From NCBI RefSeq assembly GCF_013416775.1, contig NZ_SZVI01000009.1, forward strand, positions 248,001 to 312,000: 64,000 nucleotides of DNA, in the 5' to 3' direction. Source of the DNA: Rhodoferax sp. BLA1. Its GTDB lineage: Bacteria; Pseudomonadota; Gammaproteobacteria; Burkholderiales; Burkholderiaceae_C. The notes beneath the pieces were generated by a model. The model had not been told where the DNA came from, searched no databases, and saw only the letters and a list, made by a program, of their open reading frames with translations. Of this stretch, positions 26,639 through 35,586 are shown piece after piece (the first letter of the stretch is position 1; the number at the start of each line of letters is the position of its first letter). Made by a program: the position numbers and the translations under genes.

Positions 26639-27745
26639 TCAATAAATCACGACGCCACGGATGGACTCGCCGCTTTTCATCAGCTCAAAACCTTTGTTGA
26701 TGTCTTTGAGCGGCATGGTGTGGGTGATCAGGTCGTCGATGTTGATCTTGCCTTCCATGTACCAGTCGACAATTTTGGGCACATCGGTGCGGCCACGGGC
26801 GCCGCCAAAAGCCGAGCCCTCCCATTTGCGCCCGGTCACCAGCTGGAACGGACGCGTGCTGATTTCGGCCCCGGCTTCGGCCACACCAATGATGATGCTG
26901 CGGCCCCAGCCCTTGTGGGTGCACTCCAGCGCCTGGCGCATCACCTGGGTGTTGCCAATGCACTCAAAGCTGTAGTCGGCGCCGCCGTCGGTGAGCTGCA
27001 CGATGCTGTCCACCACGTTGGCAACTTCCTTGGGGTTGATGAAATGGGTCATGCCGAATTTGCGCGCCATTTCCTGGCGGGCCGGGTTGATGTCCACACC
27101 AATGATCTTGTCGGCACCGACCATCTTGGCACCCTGGATCACGTTCAGGCCAATGCCGCCCAGACCAAACACCACGACGTTGGCGCCCGCTTCCACCTTG
27201 GCGGTGAAGATCACCGCGCCAATGCCGGTGGTGACGCCACAGCCGATGTAGCAGACCTTGTCGAACGGCGCGTCTTCACGGATTTTGGCCAGGCTGATTT
27301 CGGGGGCGACGGTGTAGTTGCTGAAGGTGGATGTGCCCATGTAGTGAAAGATCGGCTGACCGTCCAGGCTGAAACGGCTGGTCGCGTCGGGCATCAGGCC
27401 CTTGCCCTGCGTGCCACGAATCAGCTGGCACAAATTGGTTTTGCGCGAGAGGCAAAACTTGCACTGGCGGCATTCGGGGGTGTAGAGCGGGATAACGTGG
27501 TCGCCTTTTTTGAGCGTGGTCACGCCCGGGCCGACATCCACCACAATGCCCGCGCCTTCATGGCCCAGGATGGCCGGAAAGATGCCTTCGGGGTCGGCGC
27601 CGCTCAAGGTGTAGTAATCGGTGTGGCAGATGCCGGTGGCTTTGATTTCGACCAGCACTTCGCCGAACTTGGGGCCTTGCAGGTCAACGGTTTCAATGGT
27701 CAGAGGCTGGCCTGCTTTCCAGGCGACGGCGGCTTGTGTTTTCAT
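26639..27745 (-). CDS. frmA: S-(hydroxymethyl)glutathione dehydrogenase (class III alcohol dehydrogenase)
   Basis: The 368-residue zinc- and NAD-dependent enzyme oxidises S-hydroxymethylglutathione formed from formaldehyde. The catalytic zinc region GICHTDYY, the GHEGAG motif and the structural zinc loop with four cysteines (CRQCKFCLSRKTNLC) are present, as is the nucleotide-binding VFGLGGIG. The start is set at the ATG at 27745 (MKTQAAVAWKAG), giving the normal family length; the frame stays open upstream without family likeness. It works with the S-formylglutathione hydrolase encoded next. A strong hairpin and a repeat copy lie upstream. Confidence 0.96.
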   Translation of the reverse strand: MKTQAAVAWKAGQPLTIETVDLQGPKFGEVLVEIKATGICHTDYYTLSGADPEGIFPAILGHEGAGIVVDVGPGVTTLKKGDHVIPLYTPECRQCKFCLSRKTNLCQLIRGTQGKGLMPDATSRFSLDGQPIFHYMGTSTFSNYTVAPEISLAKIREDAPFDKVCYIGCGVTTGIGAVIFTAKVEAGANVVVFGLGGIGLNVIQGAKMVGADKIIGVDINPARQEMARKFGMTHFINPKEVANVVDSIVQLTDGGADYSFECIGNTQVMRQALECTHKGWGRSIIIGVAEAGAEISTRPFQLVTGRKWEGSAFGGARGRTDVPKIVDWYMEGKINIDDLITHTMPLKDINKGFELMKSGESIRGVVIY

Positions 27746-27878
27746 GGGGGGGACTCTTGGTGGTTGAGCAGAATCAGACAGCGCCTGAGCGTAGCGGAAT
27801 GTCCGGCCCGGCGTCGGGATGGGGGCATCGTGCCAGGCACGTGGATACCTGACGACCCGGCCCGGCAACTGGCCCAGC

Positions 27879-27923
27879 GCATCCTTGTTGAAGCCGTCCG
27901 CAGAGGACGGTGCGCAAGGATCC
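27879..27923 (-). other. Strong nested hairpin upstream of frmA
   Basis: An outer stem ATCCTTG / CAAGGAT and an inner stem GCCGTCC / GGACGGT (one G-T pair) form a 40-odd-base cruciform-like structure about 135 bases before frmA. It has no T-run on either strand and no matching family that I recognise. Confidence 0.4.
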
Positions 27924-27935
27924 GAGGTTGCAGAT

Positions 27936-27990
27936 GCTCTTTTAAAAAGAGCTATACACCCTTGCAATCAAAGGGCTAGAGGCTGATTTG
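27936..27990 (+). repeat. AGCCCTT/AAGGGCT dispersed repeat
   Basis: GAGCTATACACCCTTGCAAT, then CAAAGGGCTAGAGGCTGATTTG, preceded by the small palindrome GCTCTTTTAAAAAGAGC. It lies between frmA and ispF. Confidence 0.85.
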
Positions 27991-28016
27991 TTGCACAAGG
28001 GGGTGTGAGAGCCGCG

Positions 28017-28499
28017 TCAGGCTGTCTTGTAGAGCAACGCCACCGCCCGCGCTTCCATCGCGTGCCCCAGCCCGACCGGCCCCATTTTTTCAGCGGTCTT
28101 GGCCTTGACATTCACCTGGTCGGGCTGCAGCCCCAAGGTCTGCGCGATGTGGGCGCGCATGGCAGGAATGTGTGGCATCAGCTTGGGCGCCTGGGCGATC
28201 ACGGTGCTGTCGATGTTGCCAATCTCAAAGCCTTTGGCCCGCACCCGGCGCGCCGCCTCGGCCAGCAGCACACTGGAATCCGCGCCCTTGAAGGCCGCGT
28301 CGGTATCGGGAAAATGCGTGCCAATGTCACCCAGAGCGGCAGCGCCCAAGAGCGCATCGGTGATCGCGTGCAACAGTGCATCCGCGTCCGAGTGGCCCCA
28401 CAAACCGAGGTGAAACGGCACCTCCACCCCACCCAGGATCAGTTTGCGCCCAGCCACCAGGGCATGGGTGTCCCAGCCTTCGCCAATTCTGAAATTCAT
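28017..28499 (-). CDS. ispF: 2-C-methyl-D-erythritol 2,4-cyclodiphosphate synthase
   Basis: The 160-residue enzyme closes CDP-methylerythritol phosphate to the cyclic diphosphate in the non-mevalonate isoprenoid pathway. Family motifs are clear: [11 protein letters not shown] with the metal-binding D and H, the [19 protein letters not shown] core, and the HFPDTD loop. Length is typical. It follows ispD on the same strand after 45 bases, the common ispD-ispF arrangement. Confidence 0.97.
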   Translation of the reverse strand: MNFRIGEGWDTHALVAGRKLILGGVEVPFHLGLWGHSDADALLHAITDALLGAAALGDIGTHFPDTDAAFKGADSSVLLAEAARRVRAKGFEIGNIDSTVIAQAPKLMPHIPAMRAHIAQTLGLQPDQVNVKAKTAEKMGPVGLGHAMEARAVALLYKTA

Positions 28500-28544
28500 T
28501 GTGTTGACCTTGTTTGTGTATCAAGTGCGCGCCACCGCGCCCAG

Positions 28545-29279
28545 TCAGGCAACCTGACCAACGCGCGACAACAGCACCGCTTGTGCCAGCGCAAAGTCTT
28601 CCGGGTAGGTCACCTTGAAGTTCTGGGCGCTGCCGGGCACCAGCTTGGGGGCCAGCCCCATGGCTTCGATCGCGCTCGATTCGTCGGTGACCGCGTCCCC
28701 CGCCAGCTCCAGCGCTTCGAGCAGGCTACCAATGCGGAACATCTGCGGTGTTTGCGCCAGCCATTTGTCAACGCGTGGCAAGGTGCTGGCAACCCGGCCA
28801 GCTTGGCCAGATTTGAGTGTGTCGGGCAGCGGCAGGGCAAGTAGACCACCCACTTCGTCGCTCAGGCAAGCATCGAGCAACTGGTTGATCTGCGCCGGGG
28901 TGATCAGGCAGCGTGCCGCATCGTGCACCAGCACCCAGTCGTGTGGAACTGCACCCTCGGCCAGCAGCGCATTCAAACCATTAAATACGCTTGAAGCCCT
29001 TGTAGAACCTCCGCAAGACGCTATTAAAAAAGATGAATCCTTCCACTGCGGTGTCTGAAAAAACGCATCATCTGAAGACACCACCACCAGCGTCTGGTCA
29101 ATACGCGGCACCTCGGCAAACGCCGCCAGGGTGTGCATCACCATCGGTTGGCCCGCCAGCACCTGGTACTGTTTGGGGCCGGCGGCGCCCGCACGTGAGC
29201 CGTTGCCAGCACAGGGAATCAGGGCCCAGCAGCGTGGCGTGGTGCTGGGTGTAAGGGTGATATCGGTGAGTTCAGTCAT
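28545..29279 (-). CDS. ispD: 2-C-methyl-D-erythritol 4-phosphate cytidylyltransferase
   Basis: The 244-residue enzyme makes CDP-methylerythritol from CTP and MEP. The nucleotide-binding PCAGNGSRAGAAGPKQY, GGSTRASSV, HDAARC and QTPQMFR motifs match the family. It is upstream of ispF in one operon and diverges from mfd. The DNA at 28982-29031, which encodes residues about 83-100 including the conserved G-x-T-R motif, is unusually AT-rich and uses codons rare in the neighbours (TTA, ATA, AGG). It resembles the dispersed intergenic repeat, yet the protein motif is intact. Confidence 0.95.
   Translation of the reverse strand: MTELTDITLTPSTTPRCWALIPCAGNGSRAGAAGPKQYQVLAGQPMVMHTLAAFAEVPRIDQTLVVVSSDDAFFQTPQWKDSSFLIASCGGSTRASSVFNGLNALLAEGAVPHDWVLVHDAARCLITPAQINQLLDACLSDEVGGLLALPLPDTLKSGQAGRVASTLPRVDKWLAQTPQMFRIGSLLEALELAGDAVTDESSAIEAMGLAPKLVPGSAQNFKVTYPEDFALAQAVLLSRVGQVA
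28982..29031 (-). repeat. Possible degenerate dispersed repeat inside ispD
   Basis: On the minus strand TTTTTTAATAGCGTC, then ACAAGGGCTTCAAGCG and ATTT follow the order of the intergenic element, though the AGCCCTT half of the core is lost. It overlaps a conserved catalytic motif, so chance likeness or codon drift is an alternative. Confidence 0.35.
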
Positions 29280-29366
29280 GGTGTGGGCTGCATTCTAGAA
29301 TCCGTGACAACACACCCTGCCAATCTTTGCGCAGGGTTTTGGCGTTTCTACCTGACACACTTTCGC

Positions 29367-32300
29367 ATGGAATTACCCAAACTCAACCCCGGCAAGCGCT
29401 ACACCCTGCCCCGCCCCACCGGTTCGGCCGACGCGCTGTTGCTGGCCCAACTGGCCCTACGCGACAAGGCCAGTGGCAAGGTGACAGCCATCGTCACCGC
29501 AGATGCACCCGACGCCCAGCGCCTGATCGACGAGATGGCGTTTTTTGCGCCCGAGCTGCGTTGTGTGTTGTTCCCGGACTGGGAGACGCTGCCGTTTGAC
29601 ACTTTTTCACCGCACCAGGACCTGATCAGTGAGCGCCTGGCCACCTTGTGGCGCATCAGCCAGCACGACAAGGACACCGGCGCCGATGTGGTGGTGGTAC
29701 CTGCTACCACCGCGCTGTACCGCTTGGCGCCACCGAGTTTTCTGGCGGGCACCACCTTTCACTTCAAGGTCAAACAAAAGCTCAACGAATCCAAACTCAA
29801 GGCGCAGCTCACCCTGGCCGGGTACAGCCATGTGACGCAGGTCGTCAGCCCCGGTGAATACGCGGTGCGCGGCGGCTTGATCGACTTGTTCCCGATGGGC
29901 AGCCCGGTGCCGTTCCGGGTGGATTTGTTTGACGATGAGATCGATTCCATTCGCACCTTTGACCCCGACAGCCAGCGCAGCCTGTACCCGGTGCCCGAGG
30001 TGCGTCTCTTGCCCGGGCGCGAGTTCCCGATGGATGACGATGCGCGCGCACGGTTTCGCAGCCGCTGGCGTGAGCTGCTCGAAGGCGACCCCACCCGCAG
30101 CCGCATCTACAAAGACATTGGCAACGGGGTCGCCACTGCGGGCATCGAGTATTACCTGCCGCTGTTTTTTGAGGAAACGGCGACCGTATTCGACTACCTG
30201 GGTGACGCAGCTACCGTGGTGTTGCATGGCGACCTAGAGCCCGCGTTTGCCCATTTCTGGCAAGACACCCGTGAACGTTACCGCCTGGTGCAAGGTGACC
30301 CGGAACACCCTGTCTTGCCGCCCGACGCGCTGTTCCTGAGCGCTGAGCAGTTTTACGGCCGGGTCAACCAGCATGCGCAGCTGTCCATCAAAGCCCGCCC
30401 TCACCCTAGCCCTCTCCCTGGGGGAGAGGGAACTGATGCACCAAACGCCCTGGTTTTGCCCCCTCTCCCCCCGGGAGAGGGCGGGGGTGAGGGGCAGTCG
30501 CCTTATGCCGAATTTGAAGCCTTGCCCCCCATGACCGTGGTGCGGGGCGCCGAAGACCCCTTGGCCCGCCTCAAAAGCCACATCCGCAACACCCAGCAAC
30601 GGGTGCTGGTGCTGGCCGAGAGTGAGGGCCGACGCGCCAGCTTGCTGGACTTTTTGCATGCCAGCAGCTTTGACCCGCCAGCCTTTGACTCGCTGCAGGA
30701 GTTCCTGGCCAGCGACGAGAAAATCGGCATCGCCACCAGCAGCCTGGCCACCGGTTTCAGCTGGCTGGAAACGGGTGTGGACTTTGTGACTGAGACCGAA
30801 CTGTTTGCCGCCAGCCCAACCACCCGCAAACGCAAAAAACAGGAGCAGGTCAGCGATGTGGAGGCGCTGATCAAGGACCTGAGTGAACTCAAGGTGGGTG
30901 ACCCGGTGGTGCACAGCGCCCACGGCATTGGCCGTTACCGGGGCCTGATCAACTTGGACCTGGGTAACAAATTACCAAATGGCGATGCGGAGATACAAGA
31001 GTTTCTTCATCTGGAGTATGCCGACAAGGCAACCCTTTATGTGCCGGTGAGCCAGCTGCAACTGATCAGCCGTTACACCGGGGTCAGCCCGGATGAAGCG
31101 CCGTTGCACAAACTCGGCAGCGGCCAATGGGACAAAGCCAAACGCCGCGCCGCCGAGCAGGTGCGCGACAGTGCCGCCGAGTTGCTCAACATCTATGCCC
31201 GCCGCGCCGCACGCGAGGGCCATGCCTTCCGCTACAGTCCGAACGACTACGAGACCTTTGCCAATGACTTTGGTTTTGAAGAAACCGCCGACCAGAAAGC
31301 CGCCATCCATGCGGTGATCCAGGACATGATCAGCCCGCGCCCGATGGACCGGCTGGTGTGCGGCGATGTGGGCTTTGGCAAGACCGAAGTGGCACTGCGC
31401 GCCGCCTTCATTGCCATCACCGGTGGCAAACAGGTGGCCTTTCTGGCGCCCACCACCTTGCTGGCCGAACAGCATTACCAGACGCTGGTGGACCGGTTTG
31501 CCAAATGGCCGGTGAAGGTGGCCGAAATGAGCCGCTTTCGATCTGGCAAGGAAATCACCGCCGCGCTCAAAGGTGTGGCCGACGGCACCATCGACATCGT
31601 GGTCGGCACCCACAAGCTGCTGAGCGAATCGACCAAGTTCAAGGACCTGGGCCTGCTGATCATCGACGAGGAACACCGTTTTGGCGTGCGCCACAAGGAG
31701 CAGATGAAGGCCCTGCGCGCCGAGGTGGATGTGCTCACCCTCACCGCCACGCCGATCCCGCGTACTCTGGGCATGGCACTGGAAGGCTTGCGTGATTTGA
31801 GTGTGATCGCCACCGCGCCACAACGTCGGCTAGCCATCAAAACCTTTGTACGCACCGAAGGTAATGGCGTGATCCGTGAGGCAGTGCTGCGTGAACTCAA
31901 GCGGGGTGGCCAGGTGTACTTCCTGCACAACGAGGTCGAGACGATTGAGAACCGCCGCGCCAAACTCGAAGAGTTGCTGCCCGAGGCACGTATCAGCGTG
32001 GCCCACGGCCAGATGCCCGAGCGCCAGCTGGAGTCGGTGATGCGCGACTTTGTGGCGCAACGCAGCAATGTGTTGTTGTGCTCCACCATCATCGAGACCG
32101 GCATCGACGTGCCCACCGCCAACACCATCGTGATGGCCCGCGCCGACAAGTTTGGCCTGGCCCAGTTGCACCAGTTGCGTGGCCGGGTTGGCCGTAGCCA
32201 CCACCAGGCCTACGCGTATCTGATGGTGCCCGATCTGGAAGGCCTGACCAAACAGGCCCAACAACGCCTGGACGCGATCCAGGCCATGGAAGAACTCGGC

Positions 32301-32939
32301 AGCGGCTTTTACCTGGCCATGCATGATCTGGAAATCCGCGGTGCCGGCGAGGTGCTCGGCGAAAACCAGAGTGGCAACATGCTCGAAGTGGGTTTTCAGC
32401 TCTACAACGAGATGCTGAGCGAGGCGGTGCGTTGCCTCAAGGCCGGTATCGAGCCCGACCTGCTCAACCCGCTGAATGTGGCTACCGACATCAATTTACA
32501 CGCCCCGGCGCTGTTGCCAGACGACTATTGTGGCGACGTGCACCTGCGCCTGTCGTTCTACAAAAAGTTGGCCACCGCCAAAACCACAAACCAGATTGAC
32601 GGCCTGCTCGAGGAAATCATCGACCGCTTTGGCAAACTCCCCGCCCAGGCACAAACCCTGATCGACGTGCATCGGCTGCGGGTGCTGAGCCAGCCCTATG
32701 GTGTGACCAAGGTAGACGCCGCACCCGGTGTGATCAGCATCACCTTCAAGAAAAACCCACCGATTGACCCGATGAAAATCATCGCCCTGATCCAGAAAAA
32801 CAAACACATCAAACTGGCAGGCAACGAAAAATTGCGCATAGAACGCGAACTGCCCGAGGCCAAAGACCGAGCCCAGATGGTGCGTGACATTCTCAAAAAC
32901 CTGGGGCAACCGCTGGCGCAGGAGAAAGCCACTGCGTGA
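29367..32939 (+). CDS. mfd: Transcription-repair coupling factor
   Basis: The protein has about 1190 residues from the ATG at 29367; the frame is open 28 codons further upstream but without family likeness. It displaces stalled RNA polymerase and recruits UvrA. The N-terminal UvrB-homology module, the CarD-like RNA polymerase-interacting domain (VGDPVVHSAHGIGRYRG) and the RecG-like translocase with Walker A GFGKTE and DEEH are all seen, with the TRG motif region (RGRVGRSHHQAYAYL) and C-terminal D7. It is longer than usual because residues about 343-377 are encoded by an in-frame palindromic repeat (30394-30496). That insertion is Pro/Gly-rich and probably forms an exposed loop. Confidence 0.96.
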   Translation: MELPKLNPGKRYTLPRPTGSADALLLAQLALRDKASGKVTAIVTADAPDAQRLIDEMAFFAPELRCVLFPDWETLPFDTFSPHQDLISERLATLWRISQHDKDTGADVVVVPATTALYRLAPPSFLAGTTFHFKVKQKLNESKLKAQLTLAGYSHVTQVVSPGEYAVRGGLIDLFPMGSPVPFRVDLFDDEIDSIRTFDPDSQRSLYPVPEVRLLPGREFPMDDDARARFRSRWRELLEGDPTRSRIYKDIGNGVATAGIEYYLPLFFEETATVFDYLGDAATVVLHGDLEPAFAHFWQDTRERYRLVQGDPEHPVLPPDALFLSAEQFYGRVNQHAQLSIKARPHPSPLPGGEGTDAPNALVLPPLPPGEGGGEGQSPYAEFEALPPMTVVRGAEDPLARLKSHIRNTQQRVLVLAESEGRRASLLDFLHASSFDPPAFDSLQEFLASDEKIGIATSSLATGFSWLETGVDFVTETELFAASPTTRKRKKQEQVSDVEALIKDLSELKVGDPVVHSAHGIGRYRGLINLDLGNKLPNGDAEIQEFLHLEYADKATLYVPVSQLQLISRYTGVSPDEAPLHKLGSGQWDKAKRRAAEQVRDSAAELLNIYARRAAREGHAFRYSPNDYETFANDFGFEETADQKAAIHAVIQDMISPRPMDRLVCGDVGFGKTEVALRAAFIAITGGKQVAFLAPTTLLAEQHYQTLVDRFAKWPVKVAEMSRFRSGKEITAALKGVADGTIDIVVGTHKLLSESTKFKDLGLLIIDEEHRFGVRHKEQMKALRAEVDVLTLTATPIPRTLGMALEGLRDLSVIATAPQRRLAIKTFVRTEGNGVIREAVLRELKRGGQVYFLHNEVETIENRRAKLEELLPEARISVAHGQMPERQLESVMRDFVAQRSNVLLCSTIIETGIDVPTANTIVMARADKFGLAQLHQLRGRVGRSHHQAYAYLMVPDLEGLTKQAQQRLDAIQAMEELGSGFYLAMHDLEIRGAGEVLGENQSGNMLEVGFQLYNEMLSEAVRCLKAGIEPDLLNPLNVATDINLHAPALLPDDYCGDVHLRLSFYKKLATAKTTNQIDGLLEEIIDRFGKLPAQAQTLIDVHRLRVLSQPYGVTKVDAAPGVISITFKKNPPIDPMKIIALIQKNKHIKLAGNEKLRIERELPEAKDRAQMVRDILKNLGQPLAQEKATA
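30394..30496. repeat. Nested palindromic repeat inserted in frame in mfd
   Basis: Two hairpins, CCCTCTCCC/GGGAGAGGG at 30410-30430 and again at 30461-30481, lie within outer arms CCGCCCTCACCC (30395-30406) and GGGGGTGAGGGG (30483-30494). The element has the form of an intergenic extragenic palindrome. Its 103 bases keep the mfd frame open and encode a Pro/Gly/Glu-rich segment. Confidence 0.85.
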
Positions 32940-32956
32940 GTGGTAGCCACCAAAAC

Positions 32957-32990
32957 ACTGCGCCCCTGGGTTTGAAGCCAGGGGCGCAGT
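32957..32990. terminator. Bidirectional terminator between mfd and cphA
   Basis: A perfect 13-bp stem ACTGCGCCCCTGG / CCAGGGGCGCAGT with an 8-base loop lies between the convergent genes. Flanking T-runs are weak on both strands. Confidence 0.65.
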
Positions 32991-33012
32991 CTCTGAACAC
33001 AACAAAGAAGCT

Positions 33013-35583
33013 CTAGCCCGCCGCGATCTTGGCGCGAATGTGCGCCAGCGCTTCCTCCACCTGGTCCACCAGGATCAGGCACAAATCGCCCTCACCCAGC
33101 TTGTCCATGGCGGTATCAATCGCCAGAAACTCGCCGGTAATCTCCTGCACCAAGCGCGTGCGGGCGGCGCCGTTGAGGCCTTCACGCAGCAGCGCAATCA
33201 CCTCACCGTCAGCGCGGCCGCGTTGACACTGGTCCTGATACAGCACCACCTCATCAAACGCCTCTCCCAGGATCTGGGTCTGCTGGCGGATGTCTTCGTC
33301 ACGCCGGTCGCCGGCACCACTGATCACCACCGAGCGGTGTTTTGCCGGCAAAGCTTGCACTGCCTGCACCAGTGCCAACATGGCGTCGGGGTTGTGGCCG
33401 TAATCGGCAATCACGGTGGCACCGCGATACTCAAACAGGTTAAAACGGCCCAAAGCGTTGTCACTGTCGTTCATAAAACTGGCCAAGCCAGTGCGAATCA
33501 CCTCCCAATCCAGACCCAGGCCCCAGGCCGAGGCCACCGCCGCCATGACGTTTTCAACTTGAAAACCGATGCTGCCATTGAGGGTGATGGGTACCCCGGA
33601 CAGGGCCAGCTTGTGCTGCACCTCGTCCTGGCAAGCCACCAGACAGCCGTCTTCCACAAACACCGCCCGGTTGCCCTGTGCCAGATGGGTGGCCATCACC
33701 GGGTGATGCCGGTCGGCGGCAAAAAAGGTGACCGAACCGGAACAGTGTTTGGCCATGCCCGCCACAATCGGGTCAGCCGCATTCAGCACCGCCACACCGT
33801 TGGGGCAGATGTTTTGCACAATCACCCGTTTGAGTACCGCTAGGTCTTCCACCGTGGTGATGTAGTTCAGACCCAGATGGTCACCACTGCCCACATTGGT
33901 CACCACCGCCACGTCGCAGCGGTCAAAAGCCAAGCCCTCGCGCAGCATGCCTCCCCGCGCTGTCTCCAGCACGGCCGCATCCACATCGGGGTGAGCCAGC
34001 ACATTGCGAGCGCTTTTGGGGCCGCTGCAGTCACCGGTGTCGATACGCTGACCGGCAATAAATACCCCATCGGTGTTGGTCATGCCCACACGCAGGCCAC
34101 TTTGGGTTAGCAGATGCGAGATCAGGCGCACGGTGGTGGTTTTGCCATTGGTGCCGGTCACCGCCACCAGCGGGATCCGACCATTGTCATGGGGACCAAA
34201 CATGTGGTTGATGACCGCCTCGCCAACCGGGCGGCCTTTGCCAAACGAGGGCGACACATGCATGCGCAAACCCGGTGCGGCATTGACCTCCACCACACCA
34301 CCGCCTTTTTCCTCCAGGCTGTGGTGGATGCTCTCAGTCATCATGTCCACACCACAAATGTCCAGCCCCACCATCTGCGCTGCCGCCACAGCGCGCGCAG
34401 CGACTTGTGGATGGACATCGTCGGTGACATCGGTCGCAGAGCCACCGGTGGACAGGTTGGCATTGCGCCGCAACACAACACGTTGCCCGTTGGTCGGCAC
34501 CGAGTCCGCCTGCAGGCCCTGCCCGGCCAGGCACGCCAGGGCAATGTCGTCAAAACGGATTTTGGTCAGCGAGGTGGCGTGGCCTGAACCACGGCGCGGG
34601 TCCTTGTTGACCTCGTCCACCAGCGCCCGCACGCTGTGGACACCGTCACCCACCACATGGGGGGCTTCGCGTCGGGCCGCAGCCACCAGTTTGTCACCCA
34701 CCACCAGCAGGCGGAAGTCATGACCCGGCAAAAACTTTTCCACCAGAATTTTGCGGCTGAACTCGGCAGCCGTCTGGTAGGCGGCCAGCAACTGGTCTTT
34801 GGATGAGATGTTGACGGTGACCCCTTTGCCCTGGTTGCCGTCTTTGGGCTTGACCACCACCGGCAGGCCAATCTCCAGCGCGGCGGTCCAGGCGTCATCG
34901 GCGCAGCCCACCTCGCGCCCCTGCGGCACCGGCACACCCGCTGCATGCAAGAGTTTCTTGGTGAGTTGTTTGTCCTGCGCAATGGCCTCGGCAATGGCGC
35001 TGGTGCGGTCCACCTCGGCGGCCTGAATGCGGCGCTGCCGACTGCCCCAGCCAAACATGATCATGCTGCCCTCGGTCATGCGCCGAAACGGGATCTGCCT
35101 GGCCACCGCCGCATCCACAATGGTGCCGGTGCTGGGGCCCAGGCGCACGTCTTCATCGAGTTCACGCAGCTTCGCCAAGGCCTGTTGTAAATCAAAAAAC
35201 CGATCTTCCAGCACCGCCAGACACAGGTCCTGCGCCAGCTCCAGCGCCAGCCGCCCCACCTCTTCCTGGGTGTATTCCACAATGACCTGGAACACACCGG
35301 TCTCCAGCGTCTGCGTGGTGCGCCGGTAAGTCACCGGGCAACCGGCCTGGGCCTGCAAACCAAGTGCGGCCACCCCCAGCACATGGGCCAGGCTCAGTGG
35401 GCTGTCCTGTCCGCCCGCCTGCACCACACCAATGGCCGGAAAACAGGCATGGAGTCGGGCGTCAAAACCGGGGTCTGCGGTCACCGTGCATTCGGCAGGG
35501 GTGCAGCTGACCACCACCTCAATGGCGGTGCGATGCGTCCAAAGGTTGGGGCCGCGAAGGGCTCGGATGCGGGATAACTTCAT
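33013..35583 (-). CDS. cphA: Cyanophycin synthetase
   Basis: The 856-residue ATP-dependent ligase builds the Asp-Arg storage polymer cyanophycin in the cytoplasm. The N-terminal domain (about 1-160) is followed by an ATP-grasp domain (about 215-460; VVKPKDGNQGKGV, EVNAAPGLRMH) that adds aspartate. A Mur-ligase-like domain with an intact P-loop GTNGKTT at about 477-483 adds arginine. Length fits CphA1 enzymes. It lies 3 bases downstream of the paralogous synthetase gene on the same strand, forming one operon. No cyanophycinase gene is in the window. Confidence 0.95.
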   Translation of the reverse strand: MKLSRIRALRGPNLWTHRTAIEVVVSCTPAECTVTADPGFDARLHACFPAIGVVQAGGQDSPLSLAHVLGVAALGLQAQAGCPVTYRRTTQTLETGVFQVIVEYTQEEVGRLALELAQDLCLAVLEDRFFDLQQALAKLRELDEDVRLGPSTGTIVDAAVARQIPFRRMTEGSMIMFGWGSRQRRIQAAEVDRTSAIAEAIAQDKQLTKKLLHAAGVPVPQGREVGCADDAWTAALEIGLPVVVKPKDGNQGKGVTVNISSKDQLLAAYQTAAEFSRKILVEKFLPGHDFRLLVVGDKLVAAARREAPHVVGDGVHSVRALVDEVNKDPRRGSGHATSLTKIRFDDIALACLAGQGLQADSVPTNGQRVVLRRNANLSTGGSATDVTDDVHPQVAARAVAAAQMVGLDICGVDMMTESIHHSLEEKGGGVVEVNAAPGLRMHVSPSFGKGRPVGEAVINHMFGPHDNGRIPLVAVTGTNGKTTTVRLISHLLTQSGLRVGMTNTDGVFIAGQRIDTGDCSGPKSARNVLAHPDVDAAVLETARGGMLREGLAFDRCDVAVVTNVGSGDHLGLNYITTVEDLAVLKRVIVQNICPNGVAVLNAADPIVAGMAKHCSGSVTFFAADRHHPVMATHLAQGNRAVFVEDGCLVACQDEVQHKLALSGVPITLNGSIGFQVENVMAAVASAWGLGLDWEVIRTGLASFMNDSDNALGRFNLFEYRGATVIADYGHNPDAMLALVQAVQALPAKHRSVVISGAGDRRDEDIRQQTQILGEAFDEVVLYQDQCQRGRADGEVIALLREGLNGAARTRLVQEITGEFLAIDTAMDKLGEGDLCLILVDQVEEALAHIRAKIAAG

Positions 35584-35586
35584 GGC

